Shown here piece by piece: positions 11,281 through 22,800 of a stretch of DNA of 64,000 nucleotides. The first letter of the stretch is position 1. Every line of letters starts with the position of its first letter. A program made the translations under genes and the position numbers. This DNA comes from Tagetes erecta. Taxonomy: Eukaryota; Streptophyta; Magnoliopsida; Asterales; Asteraceae. The notes beneath the pieces are model-generated. The model worked only from the letters and a program-made list of their open reading frames with translations, ran no database searches and had not been told where the DNA came from. Location: NCBI GenBank assembly GCA_030867185.1, contig CM061493.1:5764501-5828500 (forward strand). The letters are read 5' to 3'.

Positions 11281-11703
11281 ATGAAAAACATCGACGTATT
11301 ATTCATAGCACCCTTACATCCCTACCTCGAAGAACAACTCAATAACCGATTCAATCTCCTTCGGTTATGGACCTATCCTCAACAACATGATTTCTTCAAA
11401 CAATTCTCGGGTTCTATTCGAGCCATTGTCGGTTACCCGAATTTCGTCAACGACAGGGAATTTATCCAAAAGTTTCCTAACTTGGAGATCGTATCGACGT
11501 TTAGTGTCGGAGTAAATCATGTGGATTTGGAGTATTGTAAGGAGAAAGGAATTAGGGTGACGAATACGCCTGATGTGTTGACTGAAGACGTGGCGGATTT
11601 AGCGATTGGATTGATGTTGGCGACGTTGAGAAAGATTTGTGATAGTGATCGGTTTGTTAGAAGTGGATCGTGGAAGGAAGGCGACTTCATATTGTCTACT
11701 AAG
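11281..11703 (+). CDS. HPR2/HPPR-like copy A: orphan first exon
   Basis: The ATG at 11281 opens 141 intact codons ending at AAG/GTTAGAT, the same donor site and phase 0 as exon 1 of copies B and C. This is the N-terminal catalytic half of a D-2-hydroxyacid dehydrogenase: TFSVGVNHVDL, GIRVTNTPDVLTEDVADLAI and the RFVRSGSWKEGDF end are present. The stretch after RAIVG differs (YPNFVND against NASAGAD in B). No second exon with GLGRIG, the catalytic Arg, Glu or His occurs before copy B, so alone it cannot encode an enzyme. It could splice in frame to the B second exon at 15622, or be the remnant of a truncated duplicate. The absence of stops and frameshifts suggests it is young or still used. 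Confidence 0.7.
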
Positions 11704-12764
11704 GTTAGATCTTATGAATTTTTATTGTGATAACTTGTTTGTGTACGTGTTGACATACGCACAACCATTCATCATATGCTAGGGATGAGATGGATACAGT
11801 ATCGATTTGATTTTAGGTGTATGACGTTTCGTGTGTCGTTAAAAATACCAAAACCTAAGATATGAAAAACACAAACCAGTACCAATTTGATTTGGTGACC
11901 AATGACCAATTTGATTTACACCCTTAAAGTTTTCTTTTATTTAATTTGAATAATTCTAAAACGGATGATACAACTTACTTAACTATTTAATGTAAAATTG
12001 TAAATAATCGGTTTATTTGATTGAAAAATCGGTGTTGGTGCATATGATGCTGGTGATAGTGTTATTACGGTTTTTAATGTAAAAAAATCAGGTTCAAACA
12101 AAACCCGGGTAGAAACTGGTTTGAGGGTAGAAGGTACAAACTAGTAGGTTTTTAAAAACCCGGACTTAGGTTCTGGAATATCCGGTTGAAACTGTTCGGA
12201 TACGAGTTGGTAAACCTTTTTTTGGCACCTCTAAGGCTCTAACTCGATCCATGCACACATCACACATGGAGTGGGTAGTTAGTTCTATTTGGTTTTTGGT
12301 TCAATAGGCTAAGGTCCATGACATGTAGCACTAACAATTCTTCTTATGTTTACTTTTTGTTGCAAAAATACATACATAGCACTGTCAGAACGAGTCGAGT
12401 TGAGCTGAGCTCATTTAAACTTGACCTCAACTCGTTAAAACTTTCCAGGCTCGACCTAGATCTATGTCACACTTTTTATTAATCTGATTTTGAGTTGCTT
12501 ATAAACAATAGGGCTTGTCTTCTTTTCACCTCTACAACCTACCTAGTAGTAATAACTAATAAGAAGATGAAGAAATAAATCTATATCTACCGTGTAAATC
12601 TCATATATATAGCAGAACTATTAGTCACATCTAGAAAAAGTAATTGTAAGCATACCATGTCTTTACAGGTAAAAAAAAAATTTCAGTAAGACCTGAGGCT
12701 CTAGAAACAACTAAAGAAATAGCAAAAAAAAAACGAGATAAATTTATATTTATATAGCATTTCA
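11704..12764. other. region between HPPR exon A and the repeats upstream of B
   Basis: No second HPPR exon is present. Near 11782 a TAGGGATGAGATGG end resembles the hAT MITEs at 17129 and 63039, and GGCACCTCTA near 12222 could be its other end, but flanking duplications do not match. GAGCTGAGCTCA-type motifs near 12400 are repeat-like. Confidence 0.4.
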
Positions 12765-13154
12765 ATTTTTTCTTACTTTAACGTATTAACGATTTTAATC
12801 CCCGACTTTTAACACGTTGACGGTTTTAATCCCCGACTTTTACTAATTGACTTTGATCTCTTACTCCACTTTGACACATAGTACGACTTTTACTAATTGT
12901 CATTTTAGCCCCTAATAAGTTTTCGACTTTGTTCTCTTACTCTACTTTAACATATAGTACGACTTTAATATTGTTATTGTGTTGACATCTAACTTTTGAT
13001 ATTTTATCGTTTTTTAACATGTAACACATTACTTTTTTTCGTCGTGACGTACGAGACATGAGACTTTTTTTTCAATACATATGACGAAGTCAAATACGCA
13101 AGACCCGACTGCATGACCCGGCCGCTGCAACGCGCAACCTGGTCTTAAATTTAG
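12765..13154 (+). mobile_element. Helitron-like element, family 2, 5'-truncated
   Basis: The body matches 57566-57933: repeated CCCGACTTTTAAC/CGACTTTTACTAATTG phrases, ACGAGACATGAGAC, then CCGCTGCAACGCGC and a terminal AAATTTAG, a decayed CTAG. The 5' subterminal palindrome seen in other members is missing. Confidence 0.5.
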
Positions 13155-13164
13155 TTGTTAGGAA

Positions 13165-13515
13165 TCTATCTAATAAATTAAAGTTTTAGGGGAGTCAATT
13201 TTTGGGGGAAATTCTTTTTGTTCTATAATAGGAAGTTTTGGAGGGATTTCACATGCATTAGTTGATGGAGCAAAAATATGAAAGTTGAATGTATTTTTTT
13301 AATAATACATTTATAATCATTTTTTTTTCTCATTCAAGTTTTAAATTTAAAATATTTAAAAAAAATGGCTTACAAAAAAGTATAGAAGATGAATGTATTT
13401 TTTAATATATTATTAAATTATTGATATTTACTAAATGATGCGTAATTTAGATAATCTGTGTATAAATGAAAATCTGTATAAATCACTCATGTGTATACAC
13501 GGATATTAAACCTAG
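13165..13515 (+). mobile_element. non-autonomous Helitron-like element H3, 351 bp, upstream of HPPR B
   Basis: It starts TCTATCTAATAAATTAAAG after a host A and ends with an ATGTGTATACACGG hairpin region, ATTAAAC and CTAG before a host T. The same 5' start, TCTATCTAATAAAT, and a related 3' hairpin occur in the nested element 52507-52730. Its 3' end lies four bases upstream of the likely HPPR-B TATA box. Confidence 0.75.
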
Positions 13516-13519
13516 TATA

Positions 13520-13527
13520 TATATAAA
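13520..13527 (+). promoter_or_regulatory. candidate TATA box of HPPR B
   Basis: TATATAAA lies 128 bp upstream of the HPPR-B ATG, immediately after the Helitron end. It would place transcription start near 13550. No comparable TATA is seen at the equivalent place of gene C. Confidence 0.45.
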
Positions 13528-13647
13528 GAAGACGTAAGATCGAGTGCGTATCAAGCAACCCCGTTATCTCTTCTACTACATCTTCCATCTGTGGACCAAA
13601 GTCATCAATCATCCACTGAAACACACACACACACAACAACAACGATC

Positions 13648-16140
13648 ATGGAAGCAATTGGCGTACTAATGACATGCCCAATGTCATCATACCTCGAACA
13701 ACAACTATCCAATCGATTCAACCTCATCCGCATGTGGAACATCTCCCAAAAAAACGATTTTTTCAACCAAAACTCAAATTCAATCCGCGCCGTCGTCGGA
13801 AACGCCAGCGCCGGCGCCGACAAGGAACTGATCGACTCATTACCGGCGTTGGAGATCGTATCGAGCTTCAGTGTTGGGTTAGATAAGGTGGATTTGGAGT
13901 ATTGTAAGGAGAAAGGAATTAGGGTTACTAATACACCTGATGTGTTGACTGAAGATGTGGCGGATTTGGCGATTGGATTGATGTTGACGACGTTGAGAGG
14001 GATTTGTGAGTGTGATCGGTATGTTAGAAGTGGATTGTGGAAGAAAGGTGACTTCAAATTGACTACTAAGGTTTGGTTTTTGATCGTTAATCAGTTATTT
14101 TTTGTTAGTGTTTCATGTTTTGATGATGTTTTACTGAATTGTTTGATGTTAGTGCATATGCTGATTATGAGTTTATAATGCTATAGCAGTTATTAGACAC
14201 TGAAAGATTAGGGATGCCCAAATTTGAGCAATGTTGATGTTTTAGCACATTTAGGGTTCATTTAAAGTTTTATAGACAAAATGTTGGTTTAGAATTTTGG
14301 TATGCGTAGATGGAAAACGATTTAACCAAGGTGCCATAAGTGTGCCCATACTAGTTAAAGGCTCAAGGTGCAAAGTGCGAGCCTAGGTGTACGGTGTAAT
14401 TGTGTAAACATGGTGTTTTAGGGGTTTTAGATTTGTTTTAGGACTAGGTTAAGCTGATTGTAAGTCATTTTTGGATGTATAAGACTAGTTTTAGATGTTT
14501 TGGATTGGTTTTTTGCTGGAGTCTGCGCCTGTGTGCCTTCATGGAAGTTAGGTGATATGACGGTGCTGGCATCAAGGTGGGCGCTTATTTTTCGAAGGCT
14601 TAAGGTGCAAAGGGTGAGCCTAGGTGCTTTAAAAGGTGACAGCTTTTTTAAGCATGATTCACGGTATAAACATGATATTTTAAGGGGGTTTAGACATGTT
14701 TTAGGGCTAGTTTAGATTGATTCTAGGTCATTTTTGGATGTTTCAGACTACTTTTAGATGTTTCAGATTGGTTTTTGGCCGAAACCTGCGCCAGTGCACC
14801 TTGATGGAAGCGAGGTGATATGCTGTGCTGGCCCCTAGGCATGTGCCTGTGATTTAGTTAAGGCTTAAATAATTTTTTGTTGGTGGAGGTTGTATTCATG
14901 ACTCTGTGCCTGTGATGTAGTTAAGGCTTTAGAATTTAGATTATAAAACATCTGCATTGAACTGTAAAAATTTGATCTATGATTTACAGAGCGTTTTGTT
15001 TCCCTTTCTCTTCCCTATTACTCATGCTGTCATCCGACATGTGTATTATAATGTAGTGCTTAAATGCTCCTGGTACACTAGAATATAGGATTACATCTGC
15101 AGCTACAACAACCATAAGTTTAACCAGAGCTCAAGGTCTCATGACCTCGTTTAGCGTAACATAGCTTAAGATTGAGCCCAACCCCTTTCGAGTTTCGACC
15201 TTTATGTCTAAAGCTCGATCAAGCCTAGTCAAGCTTGGGATCAAGCTCGAGCTCATTTACTAAATGAGCTCAAATCTAGGCTCAAGCTTGGCTTGATTCG
15301 AGCTTCCACCTATCCAATCTCGAGTAGCTCATGAGTGTCTTGGCTCAGCTCATTTACACCTATACTGCCAGCTATATTGTTTTCATATACTCCCTTGGTT
15401 TGGAAATGATCATTCATCTTATCATCTTAGTTTGTCACAAAATATTTTTCTCCTTCCAAGAGTGGATATGTTTGATTTACCAAGTTTCTCATTTTACTCT
15501 TACTCACATTTATCTCAAACTGTATTAATGTCATAACCCATAACATACATGTGGATTATTATTTCACATTGCCCATTGCTCTTTCATTTGATATAAACTA
15601 ATGTTTTCATAATGTTTGCAGTTCAGTGGCAAAAAAGTTGGAATCATAGGTCTCGGAAGGATCGGGGCAGCCATTGCTAAACGAGCCGAAGCATTTAACT
15701 GTCCCATAAGCTACTATTCTAGATCAGAGAAACCCGAATCAAAATACAAATACTTTCCCAGTGTTGTTGAGTTAGCTTCCCATTGTGATATCCTGGTTGT
15801 GGCATGTGCCCTAACGGAAGAGACTCGTCACATAGTCAACCGTGAAGTCATCAATGCCCTTGGTCCGAAGGGGTTTGTAATTAACATTGGGAGGGGCCCA
15901 CACATAGATGAACCAGAACTGGTGTCTGCTCTTGTTGAAGGCCGGATAGCTGGTGCTGGTCTTGATGTATTTGAGAATGAACCGAAGGTGCCCGAGGAAC
16001 TGTTTGGTCTTGATAACGTGGTCTTGTTGCCTCATGTCGGAAGTGGGACTGTGGAGACCCGAAACGCTATGGCTGATCTTGTTATTGGGAATTTAGAGGC
16101 TCATTTTAGCAAGAAGCCACTGTTAACTCCAGTGGTTTGA
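13648..16140 (+). CDS. HPR2: hydroxyphenylpyruvate/hydroxypyruvate reductase, copy B
   Basis: Exons 13648-14070 and 15622-16140 (intron 1551 bp, GT-AG, phase 0) encode 313 residues, the family length. It is a D-isomer-specific 2-hydroxyacid dehydrogenase. Exon 1 gives the substrate half (MEAIGVLM start, SFSVGLDKVDL, TNTPDVLTEDVADL). Exon 2 gives the nucleotide-binding half: GLGRIG 151-156, Ser174-Arg175-Ser176 after the second strand (NADPH phosphate site), and catalytic Arg232 (INIGRGP), Glu261 and His279 (LLPHVGS). The family reduces hydroxypyruvate, glyoxylate and aromatic 2-oxoacids such as 4-hydroxyphenylpyruvate, mostly with NADPH, in the cytosol, backing up peroxisomal photorespiration or feeding rosmarinic-type pathways. 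The 5' leader carries (CA)n and (CAA)n. Exact substrate is undetermined; HPPR is an alternative name. Confidence 0.92.
14395..14905. repeat. two tandem units of about 262 bp in the HPPR-B intron
   Basis: Segments starting near 14406 and 14668 share AAACATG-T-TTTA, TTTTTGGATGT, TTTTAGATGTTT and GGTGATATG, so the region is a diverged direct tandem duplication. The 71-codon ORF at 14500-14715 lies within it and is fortuitous. Confidence 0.6.
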
Positions 16141-16306
16141 ATATGATTATGATGACATTGACATCAACAAGATGTTAACCATTTGGTGTTACTTGTGCTT
16201 GAAGCTTGTTTTCAAGTCTGCTTGTTTAGCAGTTGCAATTTCATTCTCAGTACTGCAAGTATTATATTTTGAGAGTGATTATTATGTTTAGCACCTTTGA
16301 ATAAAA

Positions 16307-16510
16307 CTAGTGTGCGAGCCATTTGAGTACCAGTTTTATTCATTTATAAAAGTACTGGAGGAAAAAGAAAGAATACACACACAAAAAATCACACATGTCA
16401 ATGCAACAAACCATGGAAAACTTGAGCGCGCTATACGGCGTGACTTTGGTCTGTTTTCTTGACGCTATGCGGTGTGACTTCGTTCGTTATCGGCTCATCA
16501 TAACGGAAAC
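16307..16510 (-). mobile_element. Helitron-like 3' end inserted behind the HPPR-B poly(A) signal
   Basis: HPPR B and C share their 3' UTRs up to AATAAAA. C continues TAAGATGG, whereas B switches to CTAGTGTGCGAGCC, so the insertion lies exactly between A and T as for Helitrons. The inserted sequence (GCTATACGGCGTGACTTTGGTC, repeated) matches 42855-43085. The far end is not resolved. Confidence 0.5.
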
Positions 16511-17128
16511 CATAAGTCTGTACCGACATTTTGGCCAACAATAACAATACTGACAAGACAGTTAAAGCATAAACAATTAACCGAATATCATGGTTCGGTT
16601 TCAATTTTCATGTATGAATTAATATTATTAACTGAACCGCACCGGTTACATTTATTATTATTATTATATTATAATATTTAGTATTATTATAGGAATTGAT
16701 TATATACTTTGGCTATAGTTATATACTTATATTGACTCGAACAAAACTTTATAGTCACCTTCGCTATTATATACTAATATGGTTATTATTTTGTGTGATA
16801 TTAAGTTATATACTTATATATGATTGTGTAAATTGTAATGAATATGCAAAGTTTACTTTTATTTATATGAATGGCTTAATTTTATCAGGTTTAAATATAC
16901 TCTTAACTGTCAAAAACTGAAAACATATCTTTGACTGACGGAAAAAACAATCACGGTTAACTGTACATTGCGGTGCGGTTATGGTTACGGTTAAATAACT
17001 TGCATGAACCACATTTTTGGTTATGGTTAAAAATGTTGTATTAACCACATCACGCACACCTCTACTATTAACTAATGTGTGAGATATATGTGATAAGGTA
17101 TTACTGTGTTTGGGTGTTGACAACATAC
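16511..17128. other. gene-free stretch downstream of HPPR B
   Basis: AT-rich, with ATTATT runs near 16650. No coding evidence; the ORFs here are low-complexity. It may include the unresolved end of the Helitron-like insertion. Confidence 0.4.
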
Positions 17129-17346
17129 TAGAGATAGAGATGATACCGAAAAATACTGAAATAAAAACGAGTTAAAGCATAATCCAAATATTGTACCGAT
17201 CTTGTGTTTTGGTACCGTATTGGTAGTGAAAATAGCAAAACCCAAAACATGAAAAACAAATAAGTTCCAATGGTTTTTTATTGGTATTGGTTTGATACGA
17301 TAGTACGATACCCGTATCGATACTCAGCAAACAATGCTCATCCCTA
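17129..17346. mobile_element. hAT-type MITE, 218 bp
   Basis: It starts TAGAGATAGAGATGATACCG and ends TGCTCATCCCTA, with GTACCGTATTGG and CGATACCCGTATCG inside. Flanks are CAACATAC (17121-17128) and CCACATAC (17347-17354), an 8-bp duplication with one mismatch. It is related to 63039-63363. Confidence 0.65.
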
Positions 17347-17600
17347 CCACATACATCTTGAATTTCCTTACTGACGTGTTGATTTCGTGAAGTATATGAT
17401 TTAGCATGTCAAGTTGCCAACGATTAAGCAACTTATTAAAAATGTAAGTTAGCCAATTAGAAATGTCACAAAATCCCTCACGCTTCATGATACCCTTAGT
17501 ATCCTATTCACAAACATAACACATCCTTTTATGATTTATATCACATGTATGTCAATTTGATTAAGTGCATTTTGTATATGTGATTATGAAGTTCATTTAA

Positions 17601-18142
17601 GTTATATTGATTTTCATTGGTCCCAACTATCACCTTTTATCTTCTACCGGTCCCAACTATTAAATTGGTTGTCAACGGTCCCAACTTTTATCATTTTGGT
17701 AATCACTGGTCCCATCGTTAAATTTTTTTAACGCCGTTAAGTTTTTTCCAAATTCAAGACCGATGTTTTAGACCTTTTGTTCGGAAGGATAAAACGTGTC
17801 GATTGATGTAAAAGTTTTCTCGAAAAGACTCTTTGAACGATAAAATTTTACATCCGATTGAAGCACCGTTAGATTTAAACACCCGATTGAAGCACTATTT
17901 TGTTGTTCGGAGTGCCATTTTGAGGTAATTTTTCCATTAATCGACTTATATTATCGTTCGGATCAAAAGGCTTATAACATCGGTAGTGAATATGGAAAAA
18001 ACTTAACGGCGTTAAAAAAATTTAACGACGGGACCAGTGGTTACCAAAGTGATAAAAGTTGGGACCGTTGACAGCCAATTCAATAGTTTGGACCGATATA
18101 AGACAAAATATGATAGTTGGGACCAATGAAAACCAATATACC
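17601..18142. mobile_element. MULE-type MITE, 542 bp
   Basis: Inverted arms GTTATATTGATTTTCATTGG and CCAATGAAAACCAATATACC carry mirrored GGTCCCAACT-rich sequence. A perfect 9-bp target duplication TTCATTTAA lies at 17592-17600 and 18143-18151. The HPPR-C intron holds the matching uninterrupted site near 21530-21545, confirming the insertion boundaries. Confidence 0.88.
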
Positions 18143-18151
18143 TTCATTTAA

Positions 18152-18701
18152 AATAAGAGCTTCATATAATCTTTAGCAAACACCCTAGTTCTCCCTGTTC
18201 TCTTAGTTCTTAGTTATTCTTCAATATTATAACACTCCTACTACCCAATATACGTTACATGATTACATATAATAATATTTAGAGTCAAAATTATCTTTGA
18301 ATAGTCTTTAACTAGTTATACATCTGGACGTACCGCACGATACAACGACTGGATCTAAGTTGGTGTGTGTCTTTGGCATGTGCCGTGCGTTCAGTAGCGT
18401 CACGTTTGTGAATTCGTTACACGTGTTACGATTGTGACATTAACGTGTAATGGCGATCAAATTAACATGTGATCCTCACACGACGCTATGCGTTTCATTG
18501 TAATTAAAATAGTATTATGTCCCGTACTTTGAGGTGTAAAATCATAAGTAATTTTAAAAAATAAATAAAAGCAAAAGATAAAATATTAAGTCTTTAAAAA
18601 AATGAAGATAAAATAATAAAAAAATTTAGCATGTTAGAATATTTCCGGAGCCCAGCGAGCGTTGTGTTTGACGGTTTTACATGTTAAAAATTGTTATCTA
18701 A
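18152..18701. other. intergenic stretch with GC-rich repeat block
   Basis: Positions 18152-18310 are homologous to 21540-21750 in the HPPR-C intron. From about 18310 to 18500 a block with ACGTACCGCACGATACAACG and GCGTCACGTTTGT resembles 38640-38830, an unclassified repeat. No gene. Confidence 0.4.
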
Positions 18702-19011
18702 GAGCATTCACAGTGGGGTAATCAAATGTTTGTGGGTGAGGTTTTTATATTTTAGAGAGTTGTTATGGGTTGTTGTGAGTGAGAGAAAGAGAAAATTTAA
18801 TGATGGAGGAGAGATAAACCCTATATTTGAAAAGCTACTGTTCACCTCTTATAATTTTTTAATAATTTTGAAAAGTGGTTGTGAGTGGAGGAAAGAGAAA
18901 CTGTAATGAAAAAGGTAAAAGAAATTATTATTTAATTAGAAGGGGATAGAAAATATAGTTGTTTTTAGTGTAATTATAGGGATGGAGATGGTTCCTCAAC
19001 TGTGAATGCTC
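18702..19011. mobile_element. Tourist/PIF-Harbinger-type MITE, 310 bp
   Basis: Terminal inverted repeats GAGCATTCACAGT and ACTGTGAATGCTC, flanked by TAA on both sides (18699-18701 and 19012-19014). Non-coding. Confidence 0.75.
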
Positions 19012-19014
19012 TAA

Positions 19015-19812
19015 TTATTTGATCAATTTGGGTTCATTTTTATACTGGTCCCAAGTTAGAACCAGACAAATTATTAATTTTGTTAAAATTATAAATTTAT
19101 CAAGTATTAAATTATAAAGGTTCTACTATACTTATACATTTTGGTTAACCAACTTACAAGCGTGTTTAACAAAGATCAACAGTATGCAAATTGGACGGTA
19201 ATTAATGTTTCTCAACTCATACATAACTAACTACATACCCCATTTAATTTTCATTCATTTAACAAGATTATAGTTCCAATCTACAAGTAACTCAAAACCC
19301 ACAATTCATAATTCATAATCATCAAAAATGAATATTAAGTGTTCTACCTACATAACCCACTTATGTTACATCTAAACAGTCTCCGAATCTGATCGATTCA
19401 AATGTCTCGTTCAAATAAGAGTGTTTGAACAAGCTGAATGATCGTCTGAAGGGGAGAGCGACCAGGGTAGTGACGAAGAAGCAACAAAAACATAAAAAAA
19501 AAAAAACCAGAGCCAAAAACCGTCACGCACGGACACGGGTTATTTGAGCTGCATTTATGTTCATAGATCGCATTGTGTGAATTTACACCAAACAAACACA
19601 AACGCTCTTAACTATTAAATAATACTTATGATTCAGACCTTTTAACCATTTAACACTTGTCGGTTCTAGAAGCTTCAAACTTAGAAGATCTTTATTAATC
19701 CAATCTCTAACAGTGTTGCCGACACACTATATCTCTTCTGCATCTTACATTTGTAGATCAACTCACATCCACTAAAACACACACAACAACAACAACAACA
19801 ACAACAACGAAC
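19015..19812. other. upstream region of HPPR C
   Basis: AT-rich, ending in the HPPR-C leader with about eight CAA triplets just before the ATG. The segment TATCTCTTCTGCATCTTAC is homologous to the HPPR-B leader. The minus-strand ORF at 19398-19601 has no recognisable domain. Confidence 0.4.
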
Positions 19813-22800
19813 ATGGAAACAATCAGCGTACTAATGACACGACCAATCTCATCATACCTCGAACAACAACTCTCCAACCGATTCAACCTCATCCGCATGT
19901 GGACCATCTCCCAAAACCACGACTCAAGTTCAATCCGAGCCGTCGTTGGAAACGCTAAAGCCGGTGTCGACAAGGAACTGATCGACTCATTACCGGCATT
20001 AGAGATGGTATCGATCTTCGGTGTTGGGTTAGATAAGGTGGATTTGGAGTATTGTAAAGAGAAGGGGATTAGAGTTACAAATACGCCTGATGTGTTGACT
20101 GAAGACGTGGCGGATTTAGCGATTGGATTGATGTTAACAACGTTGAGAAAGATTTGTGAAAGTGATCGGTTTGTTAGAAGTGGTTTGTGGAACAAAGGTG
20201 ACTTCAAATTAACCACTAAGGTTAGATATATATATACTTTGCTGCTATATGATTTTGTGTGTTTTTTTTAACTCCACGTCATTCATTTTACTACATCACA
20301 ATCACAAGAAATGGTATCATATTATCCTTTTCACGTCTCTAAGTTTAATTAAAAACATATTTCTAGCCCCGGAGGCCGTGGAATTTCTGAACAGGGTCAA
20401 GCGGGTCGTGCATAGCAATTCCTCGTCGGCTAAGACCCAAAACTTTATTTTTAGTAGGATTGGCTTTGCTATTCAAAAGGGGGTTGCGGCGCAACTTGTT
20501 GCCCGTTTACCAGCCACTATAATGTAGTATTAAAATTAATATTATTATTAATTGAGATAGTGATTTATTGGTAACATATTTCTATTGTGAGTATTAGGTT
20601 TTGGGTTCGAATCCTGATGGGCATGTGTGGTGTATTTTCTTCTGGGTGTTGTTAAAAAAATTAAAATCAGTATGGACGGTTGAGATCCTATCTCATTCGT
20701 GAAGGCTTACTAGGGTATTGAGGGTAATTTCAAATGTCGTTAAAAAAGTTAATGCTAGGGAGTTGGCGTATACCGCAAAGCTAGGTTAATGAGACCTGAA
20801 CCCTCACCAAGTAAGAGAGAGATCATGATTTCAACGAACATTGGTACGATTCATGCCTAACCCTTTTGGTCGACAAAAGGGGCGAAGGCAAGTGTAGCCC
20901 AGGGGTAGCCCGGGCTACGGCTGAAATTTCGTTACGAGGTGTAAAAACTAAATATATTTTCCGGTTTTATGTATAAGGATACCTCTAAACAATTAAAAGA
21001 ATACCCCTGAATCCTTGATTTTATGCTATGAAAGAACCGATGGGATAAATCTATTATGTATTTTTATAATTTTGTGGTGTTATTTTTATTACTGTATGAA
21101 CGCCCGGGGAAATTTGTTTAGGCTACCACTGAATTTTTTGGTTGGCTCCGCCACTGGTTGATAACTATTAACTATTAAAAAATGAGTTAAAGCATAGGCC
21201 GAATATATTACCCACTTTGGGTGGGTTGGGGGGGGGTGTTGTACCGGTATCATTAAAAATACAAAAACCAGTAATACTGGTATTAATGATGTCTATTAGG
21301 TGTCATTTGTTTGTGGGAAGGGGGGGGGGGGGGGTTGAGTACGGGTACTCAACAAAGAATACTCGTACTTATTACATAAATTTTGAATTCTCTTATTGAC
21401 ATGTTAGACTTCATGAACTCAAAGCTTTGTTTGTCAATTCTCCAGATTCAAGAACATAGCACGTCTTTTATCACATGTGAGCCAAGTAGCCAACTTGATT
21501 AAGTATATTTATAGACGTGATTATGAAGTTCGATTAAGATAAGAGCTTTATATAGTTACTTAGTTTAACATCTTTAGTAAACACATCTCAATTAATCTCA
21601 TTCTTACAATCTTAGGTCCATGTCCTGTTTTGAATCATTTCATTACAACATACTCTTCAAGATTATAACACTCCTCCTACGTTCCTGCCTAATATCGAAT
21701 ACATATAAAATTTAGAGTCAAACTCATTCTTGAACTATGCCGTTAATGCGGTAAAATATCAGTTATCGTCGATATTTCAGATATCAATGGTTAAAATATC
21801 ATGCCTAAAATCATATATACATAATTCAAAAATCTAACCACCTCCCCCACCCACCACACTCTTAAACAACCTAACCCGTAAAAGCTAAAAGTTAAGATCG
21901 TAAAGTTCGATGAGACAGTTCCAAAGTCATCAGAATAAGGTCAATCAAAGTTCGTTTGACCCAATTATGATTGTTTTTGAAATTTTTTTTGTCTTTTTAA
22001 AGTTTTCATCATTTTTAGTCAAACGTCTACCTATATATGTATATCTATACATAACATAAAACACTAAAACATGTATAATATTAATACTTAATAGTAAATA
22101 TAAGTCAAAACTCAAAAATATCAACATTTTATATTATAAAATAGAAACATGATCTACTTTTAAAACATAGAAAATTTTCTCCGAGTACACATCAACCAAC
22201 CCGTCAGCCTTAGAATTTTCAAGTTTGGACAATAAAACATAAAAAATACTGGCATGTCAAAAACGAAAAACTCAGTGAGATGACCGATATTTTGGAACTA
22301 AAATATCATAAATATATCGGTAAATTCGGACAATAATATTAGTCCCTATATTTTCACCGAGATTTTTACTGACAATATTTTTACTGATATTTTACTTCAG
22401 TTCCGATTACCAAGATATCGTTATTCTTACCGATTTTGTAAATAGTACATCTTATTATCTTAGTTTGTCACAAAATTTTGTTCCCCTTTCAAGACTGGAT
22501 ATGTTTAATTTACCAAGTTTCTCATTCTACTCTTAACCACCTTAGTTTCTTCATAAGCCATAACACACCTGTAGGTTATTATTTCACATTGCCCATTGCT
22601 CTTTCATTTGATATAAACTAATGTTTTCATAATGTTTGCAGTTCAGTGGCAAAAAAGTTGGAATCATAGGTCTCGGAAGAATCGGGGAAGCGATTGCTAA
22701 ACGAGCCGAAGCATTTAACTGTCCCATAAGCTACTCCGATATATCAGAAAAACCCGGATCAAAATACAAATATTTTCCTAGTGTCATTGAATTAGCTTCC

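Noticed and set aside
13605..14057. 150-codon minus-strand ORF, and a similar one at 19758-20216
   Set aside because: Both are antisense to HPPR first exons; their similarity to each other reflects exon homology only.
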